From positions 50,535 through 62,327 of the forward strand of contig DBDQ01000080.1 of assembly GCA_002293665.1 (NCBI GenBank): a stretch of 11,793 nucleotides of DNA, given 5' to 3'. This stretch comes from Alistipes sp. UBA928 (GTDB taxonomy: Bacteria > Bacteroidota > Bacteroidia > Bacteroidales > Rikenellaceae). The stretch's first letter is position 1. The number at the start of each line of letters is the position of its first letter. The notes under the pieces were generated by a model. The model made no database searches and was not told the DNA's origin. It saw only the letters and a list, made by a program, of their open reading frames with translations. This document shows positions 1 through 6,596 of the stretch, piece after piece. The translations under genes and the position numbers were made by a program.

Positions 1-22
1 GGTTCGAGTCCCTTTATCCGCA
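1..22 (+). tRNA. 3' end of a tRNA (partial, cut by window edge)
   Basis: Bases 3-9 read TTCGAGT, a standard T-loop. They are followed by CCCTT (3' half of the T stem), TATCCGC (3' half of the acceptor stem, implying GCGGATA at the missing 5' end) and A as discriminator base at 22. CCA is not encoded, as is usual in Bacteroidota. A terminator follows directly. A G1-C72 acceptor with discriminator A would suit tRNA-Leu among others, but the anticodon lies outside the window, so identity is not determined. Confidence 0.8.
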
Positions 23-26
23 CGGG

Positions 27-60
27 AAGAGCAGGCTTTTACGCTTGCTCTTTTTGTTTT
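27..60 (+). terminator. Rho-independent terminator of the tRNA transcript
   Basis: AAGAGCAGGC (27-36) pairs with GCTTGCTCTT (43-52), a 10-bp stem with one G-U pair, around the loop TTTTAC. The T-rich run TTTTTGTTTT (51-60) follows. It sits 4 nt after the tRNA 3' end. Its last bases overlap the stop codon of the convergent pyrC. On the minus strand the hairpin lacks a U tract, so it looks one-directional. Confidence 0.85.
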
Positions 61-1435
61 ATTCGAACTCCAGTCTTTCGCCCGTCGCCCCGGTGGCGAT
101 GGAAGTGCCGTCCCATGCTATGCGGCCACCGACTATGGTGCATGCAACCCTCGAGTCGAACCGCTCCCTTTCCCACGGCGACCAACCGCACTTCGACAAG
201 ATATTTTCGGGCGCGACCATCCACCCCGCCTCGCCGTCATGCGGGTCTGCGAATGCCGGATCGACTATCGTGATATCGGCCCGGTAACCTTCGCGCAGGA
301 ATCCGCGCCCCACGATGCCAAACCGCACCGCCGGTGCGTGACACATGCGTTCAACCAGCGTTTCGAGCGTCATCACGCCCTGTTTCGCAAGTTCCATCAT
401 GGCAGGCAGGGCGAACTGCACCGACGGTATCCCCGACGGCGCCTCCCAATATCTGCGCGACTTTTCTTCGGTGGTGTGGGGCGCATGGTCGGTGGCCACG
501 AGGTCTATCCTGCCGCGCCACTCTCCCACCCCGGCAACGGCATTCCGCAGTGCCTGCCTGTCAGCGGCCGTTTTTATGGCCGGGTTGCACTTTATCTGGT
601 TGCCCAACCGTTCGTAGTCTTCTTCCGAGAACCACAGGTGGGGCACGCATGCCTCGGCGGTGATCTTTTTTTGTGCCGCCGGCCCGCTACCAAACAGCGT
701 CAACTCCTTCGCCGTCGAAACATGGCAAACGTGCAACTGCGAACCGTAGCGATCGGCCAATTCCACCGCCCGCGCCGTCGAAACATAGCACGCCTCGGCA
801 GAGCGCACCAGCGGATGGACCGCCGCCGTGGCCTGCTCGCCCGACTTCCGACGATAAAGGTCGGTGTTGGCACGGATTATCGCCTCATCCTCGCAATGCG
901 CCGCGATCACTCCTCCGAACTCGGCGAACAGTGCGGCCTGCGCCCGTGCGTCTGCCAAAAGCAGTCCGCCCGTCGACGAACCCATGAAGAATTTGACCAG
1001 CCGTCCGCCGCCGGCATAATACCGCTTGATATCCGGCAGGTTATCAGCCGCGGCGCCAAGAAAAAAAGAGTAGTTGGTGTGCATCCGCCCGGCGGCAAGA
1101 TCGAATTTCTGCTCGAGAGTATCGAGGCTCACGGTGGGCGGCACGGTGTTGGGCATCTCCAGAACGCTCGTGACACCTCCCGCGACCGCCGCTGCCGATT
1201 CCGATCTCATGTCGCCTTTCGCCGTCAGGCCCGGTTCGCGAAAATGGACATGTGCGTCGATCACTCCCGGCATCACGATCTTCCCCGTGGCGTCAATGCG
1301 GGTGCTGAAATCGTTCGCGAGAGGGTACTCCCCCTCTCCGATTTCGGCGATCACTCCATCCCTCACGACCACATATCCGCGTAGCCGGCGTCCCTCGTTC
1401 ACCACAGTACCTCCCGATATCAACATCGTGCTCAT
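59..1435 (-). CDS. pyrC: Dihydroorotase (class I type)
   Basis: A 458-aa cyclic amidohydrolase predicted to interconvert N-carbamoyl-aspartate and dihydroorotate in cytosolic de novo pyrimidine synthesis. Visible metal-site motifs are HVHFREPG (H62, H64), KFFMGSSTGG with K148 as the probable carboxylated lysine, AHCED (H180), VCHVS (H238) and ATDHAPH (D316, H317). These fit the dihydroorotase/hydantoinase superfamily, and HxHFREPG favours dihydroorotase over allantoinase or dihydropyrimidinase. Length is normal. The frame stays open upstream to 1741, but that part lies inside the glycosyltransferase gene; ATG at 1435 (MSTMLISGG) fits the family N-terminus. That ATG overlaps the upstream TGA as ATGA, so translational coupling is likely. 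It is the last gene of a three-gene minus-strand operon. Confidence 0.95.
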   Translation of the reverse strand: MSTMLISGGTVVNEGRRLRGYVVVRDGVIAEIGEGEYPLANDFSTRIDATGKIVMPGVIDAHVHFREPGLTAKGDMRSESAAAVAGGVTSVLEMPNTVPPTVSLDTLEQKFDLAAGRMHTNYSFFLGAAADNLPDIKRYYAGGGRLVKFFMGSSTGGLLLADARAQAALFAEFGGVIAAHCEDEAIIRANTDLYRRKSGEQATAAVHPLVRSAEACYVSTARAVELADRYGSQLHVCHVSTAKELTLFGSGPAAQKKITAEACVPHLWFSEEDYERLGNQIKCNPAIKTAADRQALRNAVAGVGEWRGRIDLVATDHAPHTTEEKSRRYWEAPSGIPSVQFALPAMMELAKQGVMTLETLVERMCHAPAVRFGIVGRGFLREGYRADITIVDPAFADPHDGEAGWMVAPENILSKCGWSPWERERFDSRVACTIVGGRIAWDGTSIATGATGERLEFE

Positions 1436-2157
1436 TTCGATACTCCTTTTATATGTCTCAACCGCAGCTTGAGCACTCCCAATAGCGCCTCGCCGAATAT
1501 CCCGCTCGACATTTTCGAAGTACCGGCCGTGCGGTCGACGAACACGATCGACACTTCGCGCACGCGGAATCCGAGCTTCCACGCCGTGTATTTCATCTCT
1601 ATCTGAAACCCGTAGCCCTTCATCCTCACCGCGCCGAGGTCGATGGTTTGGAGCACCCTGCGCGAATAGCACACGAATCCCGCCGTGGCGTCTTTCACCG
1701 GCATTCCGGTCATGATGCGCACATAACGCGATGCGCACCACGAGATCAGCAGCCTCGGCAACGGCCAGTTCACCACGTTCACACCCGACACATATCGCGA
1801 TCCGATCACCACATCGGCACCCTCTCCGATCGCCGTTTGATACAGCCTCACCAAATCGTCGGGATTATGCGAAAAATCGGCATCCATTTCGAAAATCCAG
1901 TCGTAATCGCGTTCCAGTGCCCATCTGAATCCCGTGAGGTATGCCGACCCGAGCCCGAGTTTCCCCTCGCGCTCCAAAATATGCAGCCGTCCCGCATGCG
2001 TTCCCTGCAACCCGCCGACTATCGAGGCCGTCCCATCGGGCGACCCGTCGTCGACGACCAGAATATCGAACTCCTCGGGCAGCGAAAATACCCTGTCGAT
2101 GATCTGCGCGATATTCTCGCACTCGTTGTATGTCGGTATGATAACTAATTTGCGCAT
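1432..2157 (-). CDS. Family 2 glycosyltransferase, polyprenol-phosphate mannose synthase-like
   Basis: A 241-aa GT-A fold glycosyltransferase resembling dolichol/polyprenol-phosphate mannose synthase, which moves a sugar from a nucleotide donor to a polyprenyl phosphate at the cytoplasmic membrane face. Visible are IPTYNECENI (7-16), DDGSPDGT (36-43), the DxD metal/donor motif in EMDADFSHNPDD (D92, D94) and the family's late motif FVDRTAGTSKMS (206-217). There is no C-terminal membrane domain, as in single-domain DPM1-like enzymes. ATG 2157 (MRKLVIIPTYNE) is preferred over the upstream in-frame codon at 2187, which only adds residues before the first beta strand. The start lies 13 bp inside the preceding gene, and the stop overlaps the pyrC start by 4 bp. 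The actual sugar is not readable from sequence. Confidence 0.9.
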   Translation of the reverse strand: MRKLVIIPTYNECENIAQIIDRVFSLPEEFDILVVDDGSPDGTASIVGGLQGTHAGRLHILEREGKLGLGSAYLTGFRWALERDYDWIFEMDADFSHNPDDLVRLYQTAIGEGADVVIGSRYVSGVNVVNWPLPRLLISWCASRYVRIMTGMPVKDATAGFVCYSRRVLQTIDLGAVRMKGYGFQIEMKYTAWKLGFRVREVSIVFVDRTAGTSKMSSGIFGEALLGVLKLRLRHIKGVSK

Positions 2158-2492
2158 TGTGCAATATATTGACGAATGACCGAACATTTCTGCGTCAACA
2201 AGCCGTTCTCGTGTGTGAGTTTTCTCTCGACGACCAGAGTCAACAGGTCGGCAAGTTTGTCGAGATCGCCGCGGCTGAAAAACATCGTATTTTGCAGAAA
2301 GGGTACCAACTGGTCGTCGTCGATCATGCTCAACCAGGCGAGATCCAAGCCGACATCTTCGGCAAAATAGCTGTTGACAAGGTCAACGGCTTCTGGGCCA
2401 TTTCCTTTGATATTCAAAATTTCCGACAACAGTTTCCCCAAAACTACCCCCAACTGTTCGAACTGCCTCGTCAAATAATCGCGTTGTTCCAT
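2145..2492 (-). CDS. Conserved-looking small helical protein of unknown function
   Basis: A 115-aa predicted soluble, mostly helical, acidic protein with no signal peptide or membrane segment. It begins MEQRDYLTRQFEQLG and has a Leu-rich middle (DLAWLSMIDDDQLVPFLQ, 50-67). I do not recognise it firmly; the N-terminal 'YLxRxxEQL' pattern and an internal 'DLDKLADLL' faintly recall DUF6483-type proteins, but that is a guess. ATG 2492 is chosen over the upstream TTG at 2555 because a -7 promoter motif (2519-2512) lies between them, so the TTG would be untranscribed. It is the first gene of the minus-strand operon, and its last 13 bp overlap the glycosyltransferase start, which argues that it is a genuine translated gene. 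C103 and C113 are its only cysteines. Confidence 0.8.
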   Translation of the reverse strand: MEQRDYLTRQFEQLGVVLGKLLSEILNIKGNGPEAVDLVNSYFAEDVGLDLAWLSMIDDDQLVPFLQNTMFFSRGDLDKLADLLTLVVERKLTHENGLLTQKCSVIRQYIAQCAN

Positions 2493-2504
2493 AACCGCGG
2501 TCTC

Positions 2505-2539
2505 TTTTTCGCAAAGGTAGGGAAAAAAGAGTAACTTTG
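2505..2539 (+). promoter_or_regulatory. Bacteroidota-type promoter for the FAD-dependent dehydrogenase
   Basis: TAACTTTG (2532-2539) matches the -7 consensus TAnnTTTG and lies 16 bp before the ATG at 2556. TTTTTCG (2505-2511), 20 bp upstream, is a weak -33 candidate. The predicted leader is about 10 nt. The element lies inside the spacer of the opposing promoter. Confidence 0.55.
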
Positions 2540-2546
2540 CGCAAAA
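2512..2546 (-). promoter_or_regulatory. Bacteroidota-type promoter for the small protein-glycosyltransferase-pyrC operon
   Basis: On the minus strand TACCTTTG (2519-2512) matches the -7 consensus TAnnTTTG, 19 bp before the ATG at 2492. A TTTTG (2546-2542) lies 22 bp upstream of it and could act as the -33 element, slightly wider than the usual 19-21 bp. The predicted leader is only about 13 nt. No Shine-Dalgarno sequence is evident, as is common in this phylum. Confidence 0.55.
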
Positions 2547-2555
2547 TCTCACCAA

Positions 2556-4190
2556 ATGCCCGTAACGATCTCACTGCAACTGTCGCCCAAGCAGGCGGCC
2601 GACCCGAAAACTTATATCCCGATCGCGGCGCGGCTGGCGAGGGTTTCCGACACCCAGGTGGCTCTGGCGCGGGTTGTAAAACGCTCGGTCGACGCGCGGA
2701 AAACCCCCAAAGTCAACCTCACCGTCGAGCTGTACATAGACAACGAACCACAGCCCGCGCCGCTGCACTTCGATTATCCCGACGTGGGCGCAAAAACGCC
2801 AGTGGTGATCGTAGGCAGCGGCCCGGCGGGTCTGTTCGCGGCACTGCGACTGATCGAACTGGGCTACAAACCGATTGTGCTCGAACGCGGAAAAGAGGTG
2901 GCCAAACGCGGAAAAGACATAGCCCGCATCAACCGTAATCAGGGTGTCGACCCCGACTCGAACTACGCGTTCGGCGAGGGGGGCGCGGGTACATTTTCCG
3001 ACGGTAAACTGTTCACCCGATCCAAAAAGCGCGGCGATTACAACCGTGCACTCCAGACGCTCGTGTGGCACGGCGCCTCGCCCGAGATACTCTACGAGGC
3101 GCATCCTCACATCGGCACCGACCGCCTGCCGCGTATAATGACTGCGATCCGGGAGACGATCCTCCGCAGCGGCGGCAGCGTGGTTTTCGGCGCGCGCGTC
3201 ACCGACATCGAGCTTCGCGATGGACACGCAGTCGGAGTGCGGTGTGGCGATGAACTTGTGGAGGGTGCGGCCGTGGTGTTGGCCGCCGGCCACTCGGCGC
3301 GCGACATTTACGAAATGTTACACCGCCGCGGGGTCGAGCTCGAGGCCAAACCATTCGCCGTGGGAGTGCGCATCGAGCACCCGCAGGCACTCATCGACTC
3401 CATTCAGTACCACACTCCCGAGGGACGCGGTGAATATCTCCCCGCTGCATCGTACCAGCTTGTCAGTCAGGAGGGAGGGCGCGGTGTTTACTCGTTCTGC
3501 ATGTGTCCCGGCGGTTTCATCGTGCCGGCGATGACGAGCGGCGACGAATCTGTTGTCAACGGCATGTCGCCCTCGCTGCGCAACTCACCCTACGCCAACT
3601 CGGGCATCGTGACGGAGGTGCGCCTTGCCGATTTCGACCACTTGCGCGCCGACCACGGCCCACTTGCCGGTCTCGAATTTCAGCGCCGTCTCGAATATCT
3701 TGCCCATGAACAGGCTAGATTGCTTCGCTCTGCTCGCAATGACGACGGCTCTTCTGCGTCATTGCGAGGAGAGAATCGACGAAGCAATCCGGAAAACACG
3801 TATGGAGTACAGGCACCAGCACAGAGGGTGGCCGACTTTGTCAGCGCCCGCCCGTCGCACGCTCTTCCGCGGAGCTCCTACGTTCCGGGCCTCACTCCCT
3901 CGAGGCTCAACGAGTGGCTTCCGGAATTCATTTCGCGGGCGTTGCGGGCCGGAATCTCGACCTTCGGCCGCAGGATGCGCGGTTTCGTGACGAACGAGGC
4001 GGTAGTCGTCGGCGTCGAATCGCGCACTTCGACCCCGGTCCGCATCCCGCGCGACCCCGATACCCTCACCCACCCCGCCGTTGCCAACCTCTACCCCGCC
4101 GGCGAAGGTGCCGGTTACGCAGGCGGCATCATCTCGGCAGCCCTCGACGGCGAACGCATCGCCAATGCCATCGCCGCTACTCACCCATAA
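2556..4190 (+). CDS. FAD-dependent dehydrogenase, COG2509 type, with an in-frame repeat insertion
   Basis: A 544-aa flavoprotein of the uncharacterised COG2509 family; substrate unknown, cytosolic, no signal peptide. An N-terminal domain of about 80 residues (SLQLSPKQA...) precedes the Rossmann FAD-binding motif VVIVGSGPAG (83-92). Family signatures follow: FGEGGAGTFSDGKL (139-152), AHPHIGTDRLP (182-192), KPFAVGVRIEHP (265-276), the C-terminal APAQRVADF (420-428), GFVTNEAVVVGVESRTS (476-492) and AGEGAGYAGGI (515-525). All core motifs are present, so the enzyme is probably functional. The oddity is residues 388-411, an Arg/Ser/Asn-rich stretch encoded by a palindromic repeat placed just before APAQR, where family members have a short linker. 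ATG 2556 follows a well-placed promoter. It appears monocistronic; no clear terminator is seen after the stop. Confidence 0.9.
   Translation: MPVTISLQLSPKQAADPKTYIPIAARLARVSDTQVALARVVKRSVDARKTPKVNLTVELYIDNEPQPAPLHFDYPDVGAKTPVVIVGSGPAGLFAALRLIELGYKPIVLERGKEVAKRGKDIARINRNQGVDPDSNYAFGEGGAGTFSDGKLFTRSKKRGDYNRALQTLVWHGASPEILYEAHPHIGTDRLPRIMTAIRETILRSGGSVVFGARVTDIELRDGHAVGVRCGDELVEGAAVVLAAGHSARDIYEMLHRRGVELEAKPFAVGVRIEHPQALIDSIQYHTPEGRGEYLPAASYQLVSQEGGRGVYSFCMCPGGFIVPAMTSGDESVVNGMSPSLRNSPYANSGIVTEVRLADFDHLRADHGPLAGLEFQRRLEYLAHEQARLLRSARNDDGSSASLRGENRRSNPENTYGVQAPAQRVADFVSARPSHALPRSSYVPGLTPSRLNEWLPEFISRALRAGISTFGRRMRGFVTNEAVVVGVESRTSTPVRIPRDPDTLTHPAVANLYPAGEGAGYAGGIISAALDGERIANAIAATHP
3718..3789 (+). 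repeat. 72-bp palindromic repeat element inserted in frame in a gene
   Basis: The left arm (3718-3744) is GATTGCTTCG, then CTCTG, then CTCGCAATGACG. The reverse complement of the right arm (3757-3789) is GATTGCTTCG, an 11-nt centre, then CTCGCAATGACG. Both outer 10 nt and inner 12 nt of the arms match perfectly; the arms differ only in a 5 versus 11 nt centre. The loop is 12 nt (3745-3756). Total length is 72 nt, exactly 24 codons, with no stop in the host frame. From memory, repeats with a GATTGCTTCG...CGCAATGACG core occur in many unrelated bacterial genomes. No other copy was noticed in this window. Confidence 0.85.
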
Positions 4191-4240
4191 CATCCTCAAT
4201 ATCAATATTATGTAAATTTTTAGTAAAAATACTTAAAGAA

Positions 4241-4275
4241 ATAGTTGTATAACTAACAATATAGTTGTATGTTTG
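4241..4275 (+). promoter_or_regulatory. Promoter with putative BlaI-type operator repeats
   Basis: TATGTTTG (4268-4275) matches the -7 consensus TAnnTTTG. TTG at 4245-4247 lies 20 bp upstream and fits a -33 element. The 10-mer ATAGTTGTAT occurs at 4241-4250 and again at 4261-4270, exactly 20 bp apart, so one copy covers -33 and the other overlaps -7. The first copy also sits in a perfect dyad, TAGTT-GTAT-AACTA (4242-4255). BlaI-family repressors bind short dyads in their own promoters, so autorepression is likely; the operator assignment is inference. Confidence 0.55.
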
Positions 4276-4306
4276 TAACCACAACAAAGATCAAAAAGAA
4301 ACAGAT

Positions 4307-4702
4307 ATGAGCACAATAGCAAAAAAACGCCCCCAGGAACTGACGCGAGCCGAGTTGGAGATCATGCAGATTCTGTGGGACAAGCGCCGGGCTTTCGTAG
4401 GCGATATTCTCGATGCGATGCCACACCCACGGCCGGCCTACAACACCGTCTCGACCATAGTGCGCATACTCGAAAAGAAGGGCTTCGTGGCCCACACCGC
4501 TTACGGCCGCACCCACGAATACCACCCGTTGATGGGGCGCGAGGAGTACACCGACCAGTACATGACAGGGGTGCTGAGTAACTTTTTCGGCGGCTCACTC
4601 GTGCAGATGGTGTCGTTCCTCAGCAGCCGCGAGAACGTATCCATGAAGGAGGCCGACAGCATAATCGGCATACTCGAGGAGCTTAAAAAAGAGCAGCAAT
4701 GA
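4307..4702 (+). CDS. BlaI/MecI family transcriptional repressor
   Basis: A 131-aa winged-helix protein of the penicillinase-repressor family, which binds DNA as a dimer and is inactivated by cleavage downstream of a membrane M56 sensor protease. Visible are the N-terminal ELTRAELEIMQILWDKRR, the recognition-helix region RPAYNTVSTIVRILEKKGFV and the wing AYGRTHEYHPLM. The C-terminal part is the helical dimerisation region; length is typical. ATG 4307 is chosen over an in-frame TTG at 4265, because that codon lies inside the promoter. The stop overlaps the next start as ATGA (4699-4702), the classic coupled repressor-protease arrangement. No beta-lactamase gene is in the window, so the regulon need not concern beta-lactams. 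Confidence 0.92.
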   Translation: MSTIAKKRPQELTRAELEIMQILWDKRRAFVGDILDAMPHPRPAYNTVSTIVRILEKKGFVAHTAYGRTHEYHPLMGREEYTDQYMTGVLSNFFGGSLVQMVSFLSSRENVSMKEADSIIGILEELKKEQQ

Positions 4703-6540
4703 AAGAGATTCTGACCTACGCCCTCCAGACGGTGGCGTGCAGTGCGCTGTTCGTGGTGTTCTACCGCGTGGTGTTGCAGCGGCGCACGTCGTTTCGCACT
4801 GCGCGCCGCTATCTGTTGGCGTCGCCAGTGATTGCGGCCATCATTCCGGCACTCGACATACCGGTGTGGCATGTTGCGCCGATCGAGATACCTCTCGACC
4901 TGCCGGTGTCGGCCTCCACGGCTATTCCGGTGACCGCTCCCGTTGCCGTTCCTCCGGTCGACCGTGTGGCGATCGTGCTGTGGGCACTCTGGGGCGCGGG
5001 CATCGCTATGTTGGTGTTGATTATGGTGCACCAGATGGTTAAGATCGCGTCGATACGCCGCCGCGCCAAGCTTCACAATGCCGACGGATTCTGCATTGCC
5101 CTCTCCGGGGAGGTGGGCCCGCCGTTTTCGTTCCTGCGCACGGTGTTTATTAGCCACGGGACTCCCGGGGACGAGATGCGCCAAATAGTGATGCACGAGG
5201 CGAGCCACATTCGCCACCGCCACTCCACCGAGAAACTCGCGATGGAGGTGGTCAAGAGCCTTCAGTGGTTCAACCCCTTTGCATGGTGGGCAGCTCGCCT
5301 GCTGGCCGAGGTTCACGAGTTCGAAGCCGACAGGGATGTCTTGGACGGGGGATTCACCGTCGAGGAGTACCTTCCGCTTATATTACGCCAGACCTTCGGA
5401 TATATTCCGGAACTATCCGCGGGCCTGGGCGATTCACTGACTAAAAAACGATTCCTGATGATGAAAAACAAGATGAAACCTACGAAACGCGGTTGGCTGC
5501 GAGTGGCGGGAGTGCTGCCTTTGGCTGCTGGGGCAATGTTACTATTTTCGTTCACGAGCCGTCCGCCCGCGATTATTTTCACTGGAGGCACGGCTTCTGT
5601 CGAGACTTCCGTCGAGGTTGCTTTAGAGGCATCCGTGCAAGCCCCCGTGTCTGAAACCATGCCTGTGGAGCGGGTTGCTACGGCTCCTGCCCGTGTTCCT
5701 GCTCCCGCCCCGGAGTCACCGCAACAGCCCGATATCCCCATCCATAATGCCGAGGTGATGCCGACGTTCGATGGGGGTGGTTTGTCACATTTCCGCGACT
5801 GGGTGCAGAGACAGCTCGTCTATCCGCGTGAGGCCCTCGAGCGTGGTATCAGCGGCACGGTGACGGTGAAATACGTCATTGAGCGCGACGGTAGCGTGTC
5901 GAATATCGAGACCCTCCGTTCGCCCGGCAACCTGCTCTCGGCCGAGGCTGAGCGCGTGATCGGAATGTCTCCAAAATGGACACCGGGTATGCAGGCGGGT
6001 AAACCCGTTCGCGTCTACTACATCCTGCCGGTCATGTTCAGATTGACGGAGGATGGCGGGTCTGCCACCACTCCCGCCACCACACCTGCATCCTCCAATC
6101 GCATTGAGATTGCCAACGGGGTAACGGTGGTCGGATACGGTGCGCAGCGACACGATGCCAACAGCGGCAGCAACTATCCGCCCGCCAATGCGGTGGTCTA
6201 TCTTAACGGTACCCTTGGAGCAGGCCAACCGCTGATCATTCTCGACAACACCGAGATCAGAAGTATGAGTTCGGTCGATCCGAACACCATAGAGAGTATA
6301 AATGTGTTGAAGGATGCGTCTGCGATGAATCTTTACGGCGACCGCGCCAAAAACGGCGTGGTGGTTATTACGACAAAGAGAAACAACACCCCGGGCGCCG
6401 GTTCCGTTGAGCTCAGTGCCCCCGGAGACACACCTATGGGAGTGATCTATGATGTGAAACAAAAGCTCCGCGAGGCCGGAGTGACAAAAGTAACCTACAC
6501 CCTGTCCAACGGCGAAATCATGACCACGGAGATCGAATAG
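4699..6540 (+). CDS. BlaR1-like M56 membrane metallopeptidase with TonB-C and SusC-plug-like domains
   Basis: A 613-aa inner-membrane zinc protease that probably senses an envelope signal and relieves repression by the upstream BlaI-like protein. Predicted membrane helices lie near residues 5-24, 36-52, 90-112 and 267-286. The M56 site is HEASH (166-170), with a likely third ligand in AEVHEFEADRD (203-213). After the last helix comes an Ala/Pro/Val-rich stalk (about 300-345). Next is a TonB C-terminal-like domain (about 351-449; VYPREALERGISGTVTVKY 374-392). The tail has VTVVGYGAQ (475-483) and PLIILDN...ESINVLKDASAMNLYGDRAKNGVVVITTK (511-560), resembling the SusC/RagA N-terminus and plug, but with no beta-barrel. 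M56-TonB-C fusions are known in Bacteroidota; what the plug-like part binds is unknown. A terminator follows. Confidence 0.9.
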   Translation: MKEILTYALQTVACSALFVVFYRVVLQRRTSFRTARRYLLASPVIAAIIPALDIPVWHVAPIEIPLDLPVSASTAIPVTAPVAVPPVDRVAIVLWALWGAGIAMLVLIMVHQMVKIASIRRRAKLHNADGFCIALSGEVGPPFSFLRTVFISHGTPGDEMRQIVMHEASHIRHRHSTEKLAMEVVKSLQWFNPFAWWAARLLAEVHEFEADRDVLDGGFTVEEYLPLILRQTFGYIPELSAGLGDSLTKKRFLMMKNKMKPTKRGWLRVAGVLPLAAGAMLLFSFTSRPPAIIFTGGTASVETSVEVALEASVQAPVSETMPVERVATAPARVPAPAPESPQQPDIPIHNAEVMPTFDGGGLSHFRDWVQRQLVYPREALERGISGTVTVKYVIERDGSVSNIETLRSPGNLLSAEAERVIGMSPKWTPGMQAGKPVRVYYILPVMFRLTEDGGSATTPATTPASSNRIEIANGVTVVGYGAQRHDANSGSNYPPANAVVYLNGTLGAGQPLIILDNTEIRSMSSVDPNTIESINVLKDASAMNLYGDRAKNGVVVITTKRNNTPGAGSVELSAPGDTPMGVIYDVKQKLREAGVTKVTYTLSNGEIMTTEIE

Positions 6541-6558
6541 CGCACTGCCGATCTAACT

Positions 6559-6596
6559 AACCGGCCCTGTTGTTACTCCCGGGGCCGGTTTTTTTG
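6559..6596 (+). terminator. Rho-independent terminator of the BlaI/M56 operon
   Basis: AACCGGCCC (6559-6567) pairs perfectly with GGGCCGGTT (6582-6590) around a 14-nt loop, followed by a T run ending at 6595. It lies 19 bp after the stop at 6540. The convergent small membrane-protein gene ends inside the loop (stop at 6575-6573). Confidence 0.88.

Noticed and set aside
890..905. CTCGCAATG-like match to the palindromic repeat core within pyrC
   Set aside because: Only about 9 nt match and no second arm is nearby, so a chance match in coding sequence is the better explanation.
239..1384. Long plus-strand open frame (381 codons) opposite pyrC
   Set aside because: The minus strand encodes a complete dihydroorotase with all metal-site motifs. 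The plus frame is rich in His/Arg with no recognisable domain, typical of antisense frames in GC-rich genes.
1436..1741. N-terminal extension of pyrC by 102 codons
   Set aside because: It lies inside the glycosyltransferase gene, lacks family similarity, and the ATGA overlap at 1432-1435 supplies a natural start.
2493..2555. TTG start adding 21 residues to the small helical protein
   Set aside because: It is upstream of the TACCTTTG -7 motif, and the added residues include Phe/Leu/Cys-rich sequence unlike the rest.
2571..3293. Minus-strand open frame (240 codons) opposite the FAD-dependent dehydrogenase
   Set aside because: It lies entirely over the conserved FAD-binding and core motifs of the plus-strand gene and has no recognisable domain.
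4265..4306. TTG start adding 14 residues to the BlaI-like protein
   Set aside because: The codon lies within the promoter -33/-7 region, so it would precede the transcript; ATG 4307 gives a normal family N-terminus.
4307..6540. A beta-lactam resistance locus
   Set aside because: BlaI/M56 pairs in Bacteroidota often occur without a beta-lactamase, and none is present here; resistance cannot be inferred.
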